Source of the DNA: Carettochelys insculpta
Taxonomy: Eukaryota; Chordata; Testudines; Carettochelyidae
Assembly: GCF_033958435.1 (NCBI RefSeq)
Contig: NC_134152.1
Coordinates: 10,836,001 to 10,900,000 of the forward strand
Length of the DNA stretch: 64,000 nucleotides
Direction: 5' to 3'
The position numbers were made by a program, and so were the translations under genes. Below the pieces are notes generated by a model. The model saw only the letters and a list, made by a program, of their open reading frames with translations, did not search any database and was not told where the DNA came from. Positions 54,831 through 64,000 of this stretch are shown here, piece by piece (position 1 is the stretch's first letter; each line of letters begins with the position of its first letter).

Positions 54831-55042
54831 TTCCACAATGCCTGGTGAGGGAATGAGATACTAGGCACGGGGGATACATGCCCACAATGCATTGCTCTTA
54901 TTTTTAACCGGGGCCCTTTAAATGTGAACGCTCCATTTCCTAATGCCATGGCTGTGTGAACATGATTTTTCGGCTTTACTTTTCAATCTTGGGACATCAA
55001 AAAAAAATCAGTGCCTAATAAAACATGCGACATAGATGCAGC

Positions 55043-55891
55043 TTGAGTCAAGTGAAACACAGAAAGTGGAATGGCACAACATAAATGGAAAGTATTATCA
55101 CTTGTACTGAAGGCAGAAATTTAACTGTACAAAATGTACCGGGTTTGTGCACCCACTCACTATCTCTCTTAATCCTCTGGCTCCATTTTCAGTGAGCTCC
55201 AGGGCTCAACTTGTGGGAGTACAGGGATAAATGGCAAGCCCATCTCTCCCAGTCAGCCATCTTCTGATACAGAATCTCAGCCTTCTTTTAACATAGAAAC
55301 TCTCTGGTTTTATTATGGCTGAAATGCAATGTTTTCAAAATCTGATCAGTGTAACTAATGCAGCCAAGTCTGCCTGAGTTTGCAAACAGATGAAAATAAT
55401 AACTCAGAGAGGAGCAAGATCCCTGTTCATCTCAGTAAGGTTTTAGAACAGTTTACGGTGATGGTAATTTAAATGTCAGTATTGACATCTATTTCAGTGA
55501 TCAAAACAAAGAGGAAAGGAAAGGGAAGAACAATAAATTTGCATAATCAGCTGAGAGTGGCATAGTGGTGTAGTCTGAGTAGACAGAGCGCGGAAGGAGA
55601 AAACCCTTGCTGTCCCCTCTCCCATTCAACTTTGCATCCAGTCTGCTCAAGAATCTAGAACTCCAGCCAGCACTAGAGCTTCTAGAGTTGTCTGTCCTTG
55701 AAGCCCACAATCTGTTCTGGAGTTCGGCAGGTAACTTTATTATCAGAACCACACAGAGTCAGTTCCTAACTGAAATAGATCAGACAGGCCAAGGATGGGA
55801 GGGAAACTGACAAAAAGCAGTTAGGTTACAAAGCAGGTTAGTAGTCAGACTGATAAAAGAACCCAGCTCATGACTTTCAAGCCCTAGTAGC
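55043..55891. other. Unique DNA, nothing recognised
   Basis: No gene or repeat recognised. Confidence 0.45.
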
Positions 55892-55899
55892 TTCAAGAC

Positions 55900-56596
55900 C
55901 AGGGTCAGCAACCCCTGGCACGGGTGCCAAGAGTGGCACTTGACAATTTTCATCGGCATGTGAGGTGGGAGCTCAGCCCCGCGCTCCTCCTCCATGCAGC
56001 CTGGCACCTGCTCAAAGCCATGTTGCCTATGGATTAACAAAAGACCAGCTAATGCTACCACCCACCACCTAAGCAATAAGGGCTTGTCTACACTACCGCC
56101 TTTCTTCCAAGGAAGAATGGTAATTAGGGTGCTGAGAGTTTACTAATGAATTGCTGCGGTGCATAGGCAGCAATTCATTCAGCACATTCCCCCCCTCAGC
56201 AACTTTGAAGTTTTAAACTTCAAAGTACTGGCACACGTCTAGCTGCGGCTCACCTGCCGGTACTTTGAAGTTGCTCCGGCACTAGATGTGCGCCGGTGTT
56301 TCAAAGTTTTAAACTTCAAAGTTGCCGTGGGGGGTGGAATTTGCTTAATGAAGTGCTGCCTATGCACCGCAGCACTTCATTAGAAAACTCCCAGCACCCT
56401 AATTAACATCCTTTCTTCAAAGGAAGGTGGTAGTGTGGACAAGCCCTAAAGCTTCGTATCTTAATTCATTTGCTGCTAAAGCTGGTGTAAGTAGAACTAT
56501 TAGTGACATTAAAAAGCATCACTGGCACTTGGACCCCACAGAGAGGTCAAAAAGTCAAATTTCAGCACTGCACCTCAGAAAGGCTGCTGACCCCTG
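55900..56596. mobile_element. hAT-type MITE, copy C, split by a Harbinger MITE
   Basis: Ends CAGGGTCAGCAACCCC and, inverted, CAGGGGTCAGCAGCC. Perfect 8-bp repeat TTCAAGAC at 55,892-55,899 and 56,597-56,604. Outside the insert the body aligns in reverse with 25,546-25,872. Without the 367-bp insert and its duplicated TAA the element is about 327 bp, the same size as its relatives. Confidence 0.9.
56080..56446. mobile_element. Palindromic Harbinger-type MITE nested in hAT
   Basis: Ends GGGCTTGTCTACACTACC and, inverted, GGGCTTGTCCACACTACC. TAA on both sides (56,077-56,079 and 56,447-56,449). The arms contain AGTTTACTAATGAATTGCTG-type sequence and TTTGAAGTTTAAAAC blocks and are reverse complements around about 56,265. 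Confidence 0.9.
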
Positions 56597-56604
56597 TTCA
56601 AGAC

Positions 56605-57482
56605 CATGCTGCCTCTCAGTCCATATTTTTGGCTTCCCTACCTAACTGCCCTCTTCTGCAATGACACGTCCATTCACAAGTGTAGGCGAGTAGGTCTGCA
56701 GGAAAAGCGTTGAGGGACATCGGCCTGAAAGGTTGGAGACAAAAGAAGATTCAAGAGTGGGGAGTGGTATTCAAAAGGAAAGCACTTTCCCATCTTTAAA
56801 AACTGGTCACTTTTTTAAAACCAAATCTCAGGCCAAATGTTCCAAGTGCCATGTGTATCTATACAACACAAACGTCTCTGTCAATATCCAGCCTCTTTAT
56901 ATGAAAGGAATTTTAGCCCAATGCTGATTTTTACTCAGTTTCCGCCTAATCCATTTCAGAAATGTTGTATTTGAAAATAACACTGCTAAGCATCCTTCCA
57001 CATAACTTTTGGAAAAGCTGATTAATAAGGTTATTGGATTTGTCTCAGTAAACTTCGTTTCAATGTTCTACTTTCTGGAAAGCTGGTTGCTTGTGTTTTC
57101 GCAGACTACAGCCATCTAGTTGATACATTCCACAGCAAAGAATGAAATCTTACTGGCTAAGCATGCATTTCTGCTACATAAGGTTAAGCAAAGTATCAGG
57201 TATACAACATGAGACCTAACTTCAGGGCTTTAGCCAGACCACAGGTGTCACTAAAAGCTTCCAATTGACTTAAGTGGGTTTGTTTTAGGTCTACATTTTG
57301 CAATACTTAACGTGTAACTGGAAGTGGAAATATTTATACCAAGCAATTTGTTTTTCCTCTTTAGAGTATTTTCATGAGTTGTCTGTGAAAAGACCATGAG
57401 TTCTGGAAACAGAAGCTACTTTTTAGAAAGAGGAAGGCAGGTGAATGCCATGGGAACTCTCAGGAGAAAGTGATAGCAACGC
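56605..57482. other. Unique DNA, nothing recognised
   Basis: No gene or repeat recognised. Confidence 0.45.
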
Positions 57483-57557
57483 ACAAGCAGGTAGTAGTAG
57501 CATCCTTCAGTCTACATAGACTATGGATCGCGCCCTTCATAGTTCCGTTTGGCATCC

Positions 57558-57713
57558 TCATTTGCAGCACTGGCTGTGACTGTGAAGACCCACACAAGAG
57601 TGACAGTCCTTGCTGCATCTGTTGCATATGTAATAGGTGTCTGGCAGGTCCTTGCTGTGCTTTCTGTGGGCTCGCTTCTCCTTTGCTAGCTGTCTGATCC
57701 TCAACTCACCCTT
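57558..57713 (-). pseudogene. C-terminal zinc finger of the LINE protein, shifted frame
   Basis: After the stop at 57,714 a different frame gives YYICNRCSKDCHSCVGLHSHS and then CCK before a stop at 57,558-57,560. The C-x2-C...H-x-H pattern is the usual C-terminus of this LINE type, so a frame break near 57,714 has probably cut it off from the main frame. Confidence 0.65.
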
Positions 57714-60686
57714 CTAAAGGCCCTTGTGTAACCCCTGCCTCCATCTGCTGCAATCATCTGCCGGCTTCTCCCACCTGTCTGGCTTGATGTCTGCTTCCCT
57801 GAGGTCTCTCTTGCAAACATCTTTGTAGCGCAGCTGGGGGCGTCTAGGAGGTCTTTTGCCAGAGGCTAGCTCACCATACAGGATGTCTTTTGGGATCCTT
57901 CCATCATTCATCCTGTGGACATGGCCAAGCCAGCGGAGCCGCCGCTGCCTGAGGAGGGTGTGCATAGTTGGGATTCCAGCTTGATCAAGGACAGTAGTGT
58001 TGGACACTCTGTCCTTCCACGATATTCCAAGGATGCGCCTGAGGCAGTGCAAGTGGAAGACGTTCAGCCTCTTTTCCTGGTGGGCATACAGGGTCCAAGT
58101 CTCGCTGCCGTAAAGGAGGGTGCTGAGGATGCAGGCTCTGTAGACTTGCATTTTGGTGTGAGTGTACAGCTTGTTGTTATTCCACACTGTCTCGCTGAGT
58201 CTGGACAGAGTTGTGGCTGCTTTACCGATCCTCCCATTTAGCTCAGTCTCCAAGGACAGGGTGTCAGTGATGGTGGACCCGAGGTAAACGAACTCGTGGA
58301 CGACCTCCAGCGTATAGTTGTCAATGCTGATTGACGGAGAAACAGCAATGTCCTGAGCAAGTACATTTGTCTTCTTTAGGCTGATGGAGAGCCCAAAGTC
58401 CTTGCATGCTTTGGAGAACTGAACCAGCAGCTTCTGAAGCTGGTCTTCTGTGTGTGACACGACAGCAGCGTCATCTGCGAACAGCATGTCTCTGATGAGG
58501 ACTTCCCGCACCTTAGATTTAGCTTTCAGCCTTGCAAGATTAAACAGTTTCCCATCAGCTCTTGTGTGCGAAAAGATGCCCTCTGTTGAAGATCCAAAGG
58601 CGTGTTTAAATAGGAGTGCGAAGAAGATCCCGAATAATGTCGGAGCAAGGACGCATCCTTGTTTGATGCCGCTCCTGATGCTGAAAGCATCTGATAATGT
58701 GCCATCATATTGGTTGGTTCCTCTCATGTCTTCATGGAAAGACTGGATCATCTTGAGTAATAGTGGCAGACATCCTATCTTGTGGAGCAGTTTGAACAGT
58801 CCATCCCTGCTGACCAAGTCGAAGGCCTTGGTTAGGTCGATGAAGGCAATATAGAGTGGCTTCCTCTGCTCCCTGCATTTCTCCTGCAGCTGCCTCAGAG
58901 AGAAGACCATGTCGATGGTAGATCTCTCTGCACGGAATCCGCACTGTGATTCAGCATACACCCTCTCAGCAATCTTCTGGAGTCTGCCGAGGATGACGCG
59001 AGCGAACAGTTTACCAGTGATGCTTAGGAGGGAGATTCCACGGTAATTGTTGCAGTTGCTTCTGTCTCCTTTGTTCTTATACAGGGTTATGATGTTAGCA
59101 TCACACATGTCCTGTGGAACCTCTCCCTCTCTCCAGCACAGGCACAGTAGCTCATGTAGGGGTTCCAGGAGAGTGTCTGTGGCACACTTGATTACCTCTG
59201 GTGGTATAACGTCCTGGCCCAGGGCCTTTCCTACTGCAATGTTGTCAATGGCTTTCTTCAGTTCATCCACAGTTGGTTCCTGGTCCAGTTCGTCCATTAC
59301 TGGTAGGAGTTCGACGGCATTGAGGGCTGAGTCGACCACAACGTTCTCGCATGAGTACAGCTCAGAGTAGTACTCGACCCAGCGCTCCATCTGTTTGGCT
59401 TTGTCAGTGATGACTACACCAGATTTGGATTTCAGAGGTACCATATTGTTCTGGGTGGGTCCTAATGCCTTCTTGATGCTCTCGTACATTCCCCTGAGGT
59501 TACCAAAGTCAGCACTGGTCTGGATGCTGCTGCATAGCTCGAGCCAGTAGTTGCTGGTGCAGTGCCTGGCCATCTGCTGTACTGTTTTTCTGGCTGCTCT
59601 GAGTGCTTGCAGGGTATTCTGGCTTGGCGAACGTTTGTACTCCAGGAGTGCAGTGTGCTTCTTTTCGATGGCTGGAATCATCTCATCGGAGTTAGCTTTG
59701 AACCAGTCACTTGTGTTTCTAGCTCTTCTTCCAAACACCGACAAGGCCGTGTTGTAAATTGTATCCCTCAGAGGCTGCCATCTGGATGTCACATGGGCAC
59801 CCCCAGGGTTGCTGCGCAGATTCTCCTCGAGGGTCGCTCTGAACTTTTCAGCTCTCTCTGAGTTAGCCGTCTTCCTGGCATCGATGCGGGGCCTTCCAGT
59901 TGGTTTAGAGCGGTGCAGCTTCTTGGGAATCACGTTGAGTTTGGAGCAAACTAACGTGTGGTCTGTATCACAGTCAGCACTGTGATAGCTGCGTGTCAGA
60001 AGGACGTTTTTGATGTTATCACGTCTAGCGATGACCACGTCTAGTTGATGCCAATGTTTTGAGCGCGGGTGTCTCCATGACACTCTGTGCTGTGGCTTGG
60101 TTTAGAAAAATGTGTTTGTGATGCACAGATTGTGGTACGTGCAAAGTTCAAGAAGACGCTGACTATTTTCATTCATTTTTCCCACACCAAAGTGGCCTAA
60201 GCAGGAAGGCCACAATTCACAATCAGCTCCAACTCTCGCACTGAAGTCACTCAGAATGTACAGTTGTTCGCGAGCAGGTATTTGCGCTATGGCAGCACTA
60301 AGCACGTCATAAAACTTGTCTTTTACTTCCGGTGCGGCGTACAGGGTTGGGGCATAAGCGCTGATCAGGTGGACAGGACTGGCGCGAGTTTGAAGTATGG
60401 CCTGAAGGAGTCTCTCTGATCCACCCATGACTAATTCCACCATTTGTAGAAGGGTGTTTCTGATGGCGAAGCCAATACCATGCTCCCTGGGTTCTTCTCG
60501 GGCTTTACCCTGCCAGAAAAAGGTGTAGTCCTTTTCCTTTAGAGATCCCGAATCTGCGAGACGTGTCTCTTGCAGAGCAGCAATGTCAGCTTGGAGCCTC
60601 TTCAGTTCCTCATTGATGACAGCAGTCTTTTGGGTGTCGCTGATGTCCTGAAGATCCTCAGTCAGACCTGTCAGCATGGTCCGCAC
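57714..60686 (-). pseudogene. LINE endonuclease-reverse transcriptase with one stop codon
   Basis: One continuous frame of about 990 codons broken only by TAA at 60,102-60,104 (codon 195). N-terminal APE-type endonuclease: ACWNVRTM just before the frame start, LQETRLAD (E40), ISAYAPT, LSDFSARVG (D147; the usual catalytic asparagine of the GDFNA block is serine, S149), HWHQLDVV and DTDHTLV after the stop. Reverse transcriptase in the 789-codon downstream part: NNYRGISLLSITGK at 345-358, FIDLTKAFD at 414-422, GIKQGCVLAPTLF at 472-484, FADD at 535-538. Then a long C-terminal region (LRQRRLRWLGHVHRM) typical of the family. Almost intact but probably not functional. Confidence 0.87.
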
Positions 60687-61254
60687 ATTCCAGCAAGCAA
60701 GCTTAAAACTTTGATGGTTTCCTTTTCTTGTTAATTTTCTTATTGGTTTGCCTGGTGCTTAGCTTTCAGGTCACTTGTCAGGTTTGGGAACCTTAAGCCT
60801 CATGCACCCAGTGAGGCAGGTGAACTGTGGCGGGACAGTACCCCATTGGTTGGGGGCTGCCCAGCTTGAGGCAGGCGGTGACTGTCCAGTGAGATGCAAC
60901 GATCTCTCCCACCGTCGGAGGCAACCCCTGGCGCTCATTCTCTACGCCAATCAAGCAAGAGCTTATAACCGGTATCTGTTACCTCCCGTGTTGGTTCAAT
61001 GCTGTTAGCGATGCTGGAGTACCTTTCCAGGCGCGAGCTTGGGCAATTATTGGGACCCTGGGCTGCCCAGACGCCAGTGTTCTCCTCGCGGCTTTACTGA
61101 TATAGTCCAAAGGAGAGGATAACCTCTACGCCTGGTACCAGCTCAGCTGCAGGAGTTGCCGGATCAATGCCAGAAGTTGGCACAGAACCGCCTTAGGACT
61201 CCCCTCCGGATTTTCTGTCAGGGTTTACTCTCTTAGCCTTGCTCCTTTCCAGGA

Positions 61255-61905
61255 TAACCCACAAGGCAGTGGGGCATGGAGAATGTGGGTAGGGTCCCAC
61301 TACCTCTTGCACCTCCCTGGCACCACATGTCCCCAGAGCTCCCCGTGACGACCACCTCGCCTCCCCAGGACCCTCCTCCCCACCCTCTGCCTCTCATCGG
61401 CTACCATCACCCCCCAGATCCTCCCTTCCTGTCCCCTTTTCCCCCATCCACTCCCATGACTCTCAACTGCACCACACTGCCCCCTATCAGTTCTCGTTGC
61501 CCCCAGGTCCCCCTTCCCCTGGCCTCTCCGCACCTGGCCAAACGCTACTGCAGCCCCATGTCCTCCAGGAAGGCGCCGATCTCGCAGCCCAGCCGCACCC
61601 TGGGTCCCACCCAAAGCTACCAACTCTTCATCTGGCTACGGCTGTCCCTGGAGCCCCACAGATCTGGTGCGGCGCGTGCATGCAAGGAGCGCAGGACGGC
61701 CTGGAAGCCATGCAATCTGGACCAGCATGCTGCAAGCAGCCTCTGTGGGTGCTGCCATCCTCACAGCCATACCAGACGCCCCCAAACCACTTGCCCACCA
61801 CTGACATCCCTCAATCTCACCCCCCGCCGCTCCTCATGCTGCAGCGGGTCCCTCAGCTCCAGCCAGCAGTTGGGGATGATGCTGCCTCTTACACCTGAAG
61901 TAGTA
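61255..61905. other. GC- and C-rich anonymous block
   Basis: About 650 bp, much richer in GC than the flanks, lying between the LINE 5' end and a CR1 5' UTR fragment. A plus-strand frame (61,276-61,920) is proline- and serine-rich without domains. The opposite strand is no more convincing. Could be part of an unrecognised element. Confidence 0.4.
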
Positions 61906-61907
61906 AC

Positions 61908-62145
61908 TAGCTCCCTGTAAGCTACCCCTCTAAACGCCCCTCTCAAAACTCCCTCCTGTTAGCAACCACCCTGTTCGCATGCACCCGGTCACTTGCCAGC
62001 AGGGCTTTAGAGCTCTGGCCTACATGAGAGAGCCCCTCCCTCTGACTACTGTTCAGCCAATCGGCACGCAGCCTGAGCCCATGGCCAGCCTGAGCACATG
62101 GCCTTTCAAACAAACAAGCAGACAGCTCAGCACTCCAACACACAA
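61908..62145 (-). mobile_element. Detached CR1 5' UTR fragment
   Basis: Matches the 5' UTR of the CR1 at 14.5-19.2 kb: CTACCCCTCTAAAC, CTCTCAAAACTCCCTCCTGTTAGCA, GCACCCGGTC, CAGCCAATC and GGCCTTTCAAACAAACA occur in the same order and orientation. No ORF1 or ORF2 sequence follows, which is unusual because CR1 normally loses its 5' end, not its 3' end. Confidence 0.78.
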
Positions 62146-62764
62146 GTACTAAATAGGTATTGGAAAGAATTGTAAAGATTTTCCTTTCCAGTCTTCCACA
62201 AGAATACTCTGATGTGGTTGTCTGCACCCCATTTAAAATGCCTGAATGAAATTTTATCTAGCATTTGCTGGTCTTGTGACAGTGGCATGGTTGGAATATA
62301 CACAAATGGTCTGTAGTCAACTTCTCCCATTCAAAATTATAAATCAGAGTTCCAAAGTAATGCATTAATAAAAAAGGTGTTTTTTTTATTTGCCCTTCGG
62401 TGTTTGAACTTAGGGCTCATGTTTTTCAGCATTTCTTTGAAGTTATGAGGGCTAGAAATCTGCTCTCTAATAAAACCTGATATTGTTACATAATAGAATC
62501 CACCAGCTAGGAGGCTTGAAAATACCTACAAAAATTACGAGTTGCAATATTGTACAATGTTTTTCTTATTTGTGTTGTTCTGCTTGTAACTTTCAAGTCA
62601 TTCTGCAGTACATATCTTCATTCTAACTTCCTAAATAACAAATTTAGGAATTTGCCATCACAAGACAATCAAATGCTGCTGCACCTCAGAAATGCAACAT
62701 TGTTTTGACCATCACCTGATCACATACCAGTCTGTAGTACTGTACCAGGACTGTAACACACTAT
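62146..62764. other. Unique DNA, nothing recognised
   Basis: A T-run at 62,382-62,389. No gene or repeat recognised. Confidence 0.45.
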
Positions 62765-63475
62765 AGCTGTGTCTACACATGCACGCTACTTCGAAGTAGT
62801 GGCACTAACATCGAAATAGCGCCCGTCGCGGCTACACACGTCGGGCGCTATTTCGAAGTTAACTTTGATGTTAGGCGGCGAGACGTCGAAGTCGCTAACC
62901 TCATGAGGGGATCGGAAAAGCGCCCTACTTCGACGTTCAACGTCGAAGGAGGGACTGTGTAGACGATCCGCATCCTGCAACGTCGAAATTGCTGGGTCCT
63001 CCATGGTGGCCATCAGCTGGGGGGTTGAGAAATGCTCTCTCTCCAGCCCCTGCGGGGCTCTATGGTCACCGTGGGCAGCAGCCCTTAGCCCAGGGCTTCT
63101 GGCTGCTGCTGCGGCAGCTGGGGATCCATGCTGCAGGCACAGGGTCTGCAACCAGTTGTCGGCTCTGTGTAGCTTGTGTTGTTTAGTGCAACTGTGTCTG
63201 GGAGGGGCCCTTTAAGGGAGCGGCTTGCTGTTGAGTCCGCCCTGTGACCCTGTCTGCAGCTGTGCCTGGCACCCTTATTTCGATGTGTGCTACTTTGGCG
63301 TGTAGACGTACCCTCGCAGCGCCTATTTCGATGTGCTGCCGCGCAACGTCGAAGTTGAACATCGACGTTGCCAGCCCTGGAGGACGTGTAGACGTTATTC
63401 ATTGAAATAGCCTATTTCGATGTCGCTACATCGAAATAAGCTATTTCGATGTAGGCTTCACGTGTAGACGTAGCC
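62765..63475 (+). mobile_element. Harbinger copy 3: internal-deletion derivative, 711 bp
   Basis: Ends AGCTGTGTCTACACATG and, inverted, GGCTACGTCTACACGTG. TAT on both flanks (62,762-62,764 and 63,476-63,478). The left about 290 bp matches the start of copy 1 and the right about 360 bp matches its end, including the first codons of the transposase (MDPQ, ATG at 63,127-63,129, minus strand), the CCCTTTAAGGG motif and all three GTGTAGACG repeats. Everything between is gone. Confidence 0.9.
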
Positions 63476-63478
63476 TAT

Positions 63479-63823
63479 ACTCTAAAACCAGCACACTCTT
63501 TAGCAATAGCTAAGGGTGATATTGCAGGACATATCCCCAGTTGATATCCACCCAGCTCATCAATTCGAGCAAAACCTTTTTCAAGGAACTTTGAGCTCAA
63601 TACTTACAGCTTGCGGGCACTATAAGTTCTATAGATTAGATCTTAGGTGATTTCGTTGACTCTGTTTCGTTTTGTTTTGACCCAGCTAGCGTCAGACCAC
63701 TGGTGTGAGTTTTGCAATAATACTATCCTCTCCCAGATTTTCATGGTGACCAGGTTAACAAACAAGGAATCCAGCTGCCTGCCTTCTATCTAGCCCAGTT
63801 TTCATTTTCCCCTTTTCCTCTAG
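63479..63823. other. Unique DNA, nothing recognised
   Basis: No gene or repeat recognised. Confidence 0.45.
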
Positions 63824-64000
63824 GGCTACATCTACACGTGAAGCCTACATCGAAGTAGCTTGTTTCGATGTTGCGACATCGAAATAACCTATTTCGATGA
63901 ATAGCGTCTACACGTCCTCCAGAGCCGGCAACGTCGATGTTCAACTTCGACGTTGCTCAGCCCAACATCGAAATAGGCGCAGCGAGGGAACGTCTACACG
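63824..64000 (-). mobile_element. Harbinger copy 4, end only (runs off the window)
   Basis: Starts GGCTACATCTACACGTG and follows the inverted right end of copies 1-3 (CATCGAAGTAGC, TATTTCGATG, CGTCTACACGTCCTCC, CAACGTCGATGTTCAACTTCGACG) up to the last base. So a copy in the opposite orientation begins here. Its size is unknown. Confidence 0.88.

Larger units (their letters stand above)
49430..55042 (+). mobile_element. Fossil PIF/Harbinger element with an LTR-like insertion
   Basis: Order: decayed MYB/SANT-like exon (plus, 49,738-50,030), LTR-retroelement-like segment (50,751-52,670), a second plus-strand relic with charged helical sequence (about 53,340-53,540), then a decayed transposase on the minus strand (54,830-53,928). 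This is the same convergent plan as copies 1 and 2. The right end inverted reads GCTGCATCTATGTCGC (55,042), matching the family terminus. The left end could not be fixed. Confidence 0.68.
57483..61250 (-). mobile_element. CFDP2-like non-LTR retrotransposon (LINE), about 3.8 kb
   Basis: On the minus strand: a 5' region of about 480 bp (61,250-60,770), a long coding region (60,757 or so to 57,558) and a short 3' UTR ending near ACTACTACC at about 57,488-57,500. It differs from the CR1 copies in every motif. The encoded protein is the kind often labelled craniofacial-development-protein-2-like in databases. RTE-like affiliation is possible, but I cannot assign the clade. Confidence 0.78.

Noticed and set aside
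61276..61920. Proline/serine-rich 214-codon plus-strand frame as a gene
   Set aside because: Low-complexity composition, no domain, and it overlaps a CR1 5' UTR fragment at its end.
1..64000. CRISPR array, operon or other prokaryotic feature
   Set aside because: Spliceosomal introns, LINEs, SINEs and hAT/Harbinger elements show this is vertebrate nuclear DNA. No regularly spaced direct-repeat array of the CRISPR kind is present.

Overview
The window looks like sauropsid (reptile-grade amniote) nuclear DNA, most likely from a turtle. It is AT-rich single-copy sequence crowded with CR1 LINEs, a tRNA-derived SINE whose 3' tail resembles CR1 (Cry I type, described from turtles), Penelope-like retroelements, hAT miniature elements and an unusually dense set of PIF/Harbinger DNA transposons. 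I found no exon of a host gene. Every long reading frame that carries a recognisable domain belongs to a mobile element. The turtle assignment is inference from the repeat mix.

Layout. 1-14 kb: unique DNA with scattered miniature elements (palindromic Harbinger-type at 3.4 and 5.8 kb, hAT at 3.8, 4.1 and 13.6 kb), a SINE at 7.0 kb, a Penelope 3' half with a GIY-YIG reading frame at 8.9-9.6 kb and a CR1 tail at 10.1 kb. 14.2-20.1 kb: an old plus-strand CR1 split by a nearly full-length minus-strand CR1 (14.5-19.2 kb) with ORF1 esterase, endonuclease and reverse transcriptase. 20-33 kb: more unique DNA with hAT and Harbinger-type elements (one inside another at 22.4-23.0 kb, two very long palindromes at 23.6 and 27.0 kb), a back-to-back Penelope insertion with a 15-bp target duplication at 27.5 kb, an old CR1 and a MIR-like SINE at 29.9-30.3 kb.

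33.4-46.9 kb is the most structured part. Two autonomous-type PIF/Harbinger elements (35.45-40.74 kb and 42.22-46.89 kb) lie in the same orientation. Each carries a plus-strand three-exon MYB/SANT-like gene and, converging on it, a minus-strand two-exon DDE transposase gene. The first is inserted in the MYB-like coding sequence of an older relative (about 33.39-41.36 kb). Its transposase intron has expanded into roughly 690 bp of CCCTG-type repeat. A deletion derivative sits at 62.8-63.5 kb, and the end of a fourth copy runs off the window at 64 kb.

49.4-55.0 kb is a heavily decayed third Harbinger with the same convergent gene order, interrupted by an LTR-retroelement-like segment with a proline-tRNA-type primer site. 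55.9-56.6 kb is an hAT element with perfect 8-bp target repeats, itself split by a palindromic Harbinger-type element. 57.5-61.25 kb is a minus-strand LINE of the CFDP2-like type, open except for one stop codon and a late frame break. A detached CR1 5' UTR lies at 61.9-62.1 kb.

In each Harbinger copy the MYB-like protein and the DDE transposase are expected to act together, as known for this superfamily. Most of the small elements share the terminal core GTCTACAC with the autonomous copies, so they are plausible substrates of the same machinery. The locus reads as layers of insertion in which the order of several events can be worked out.
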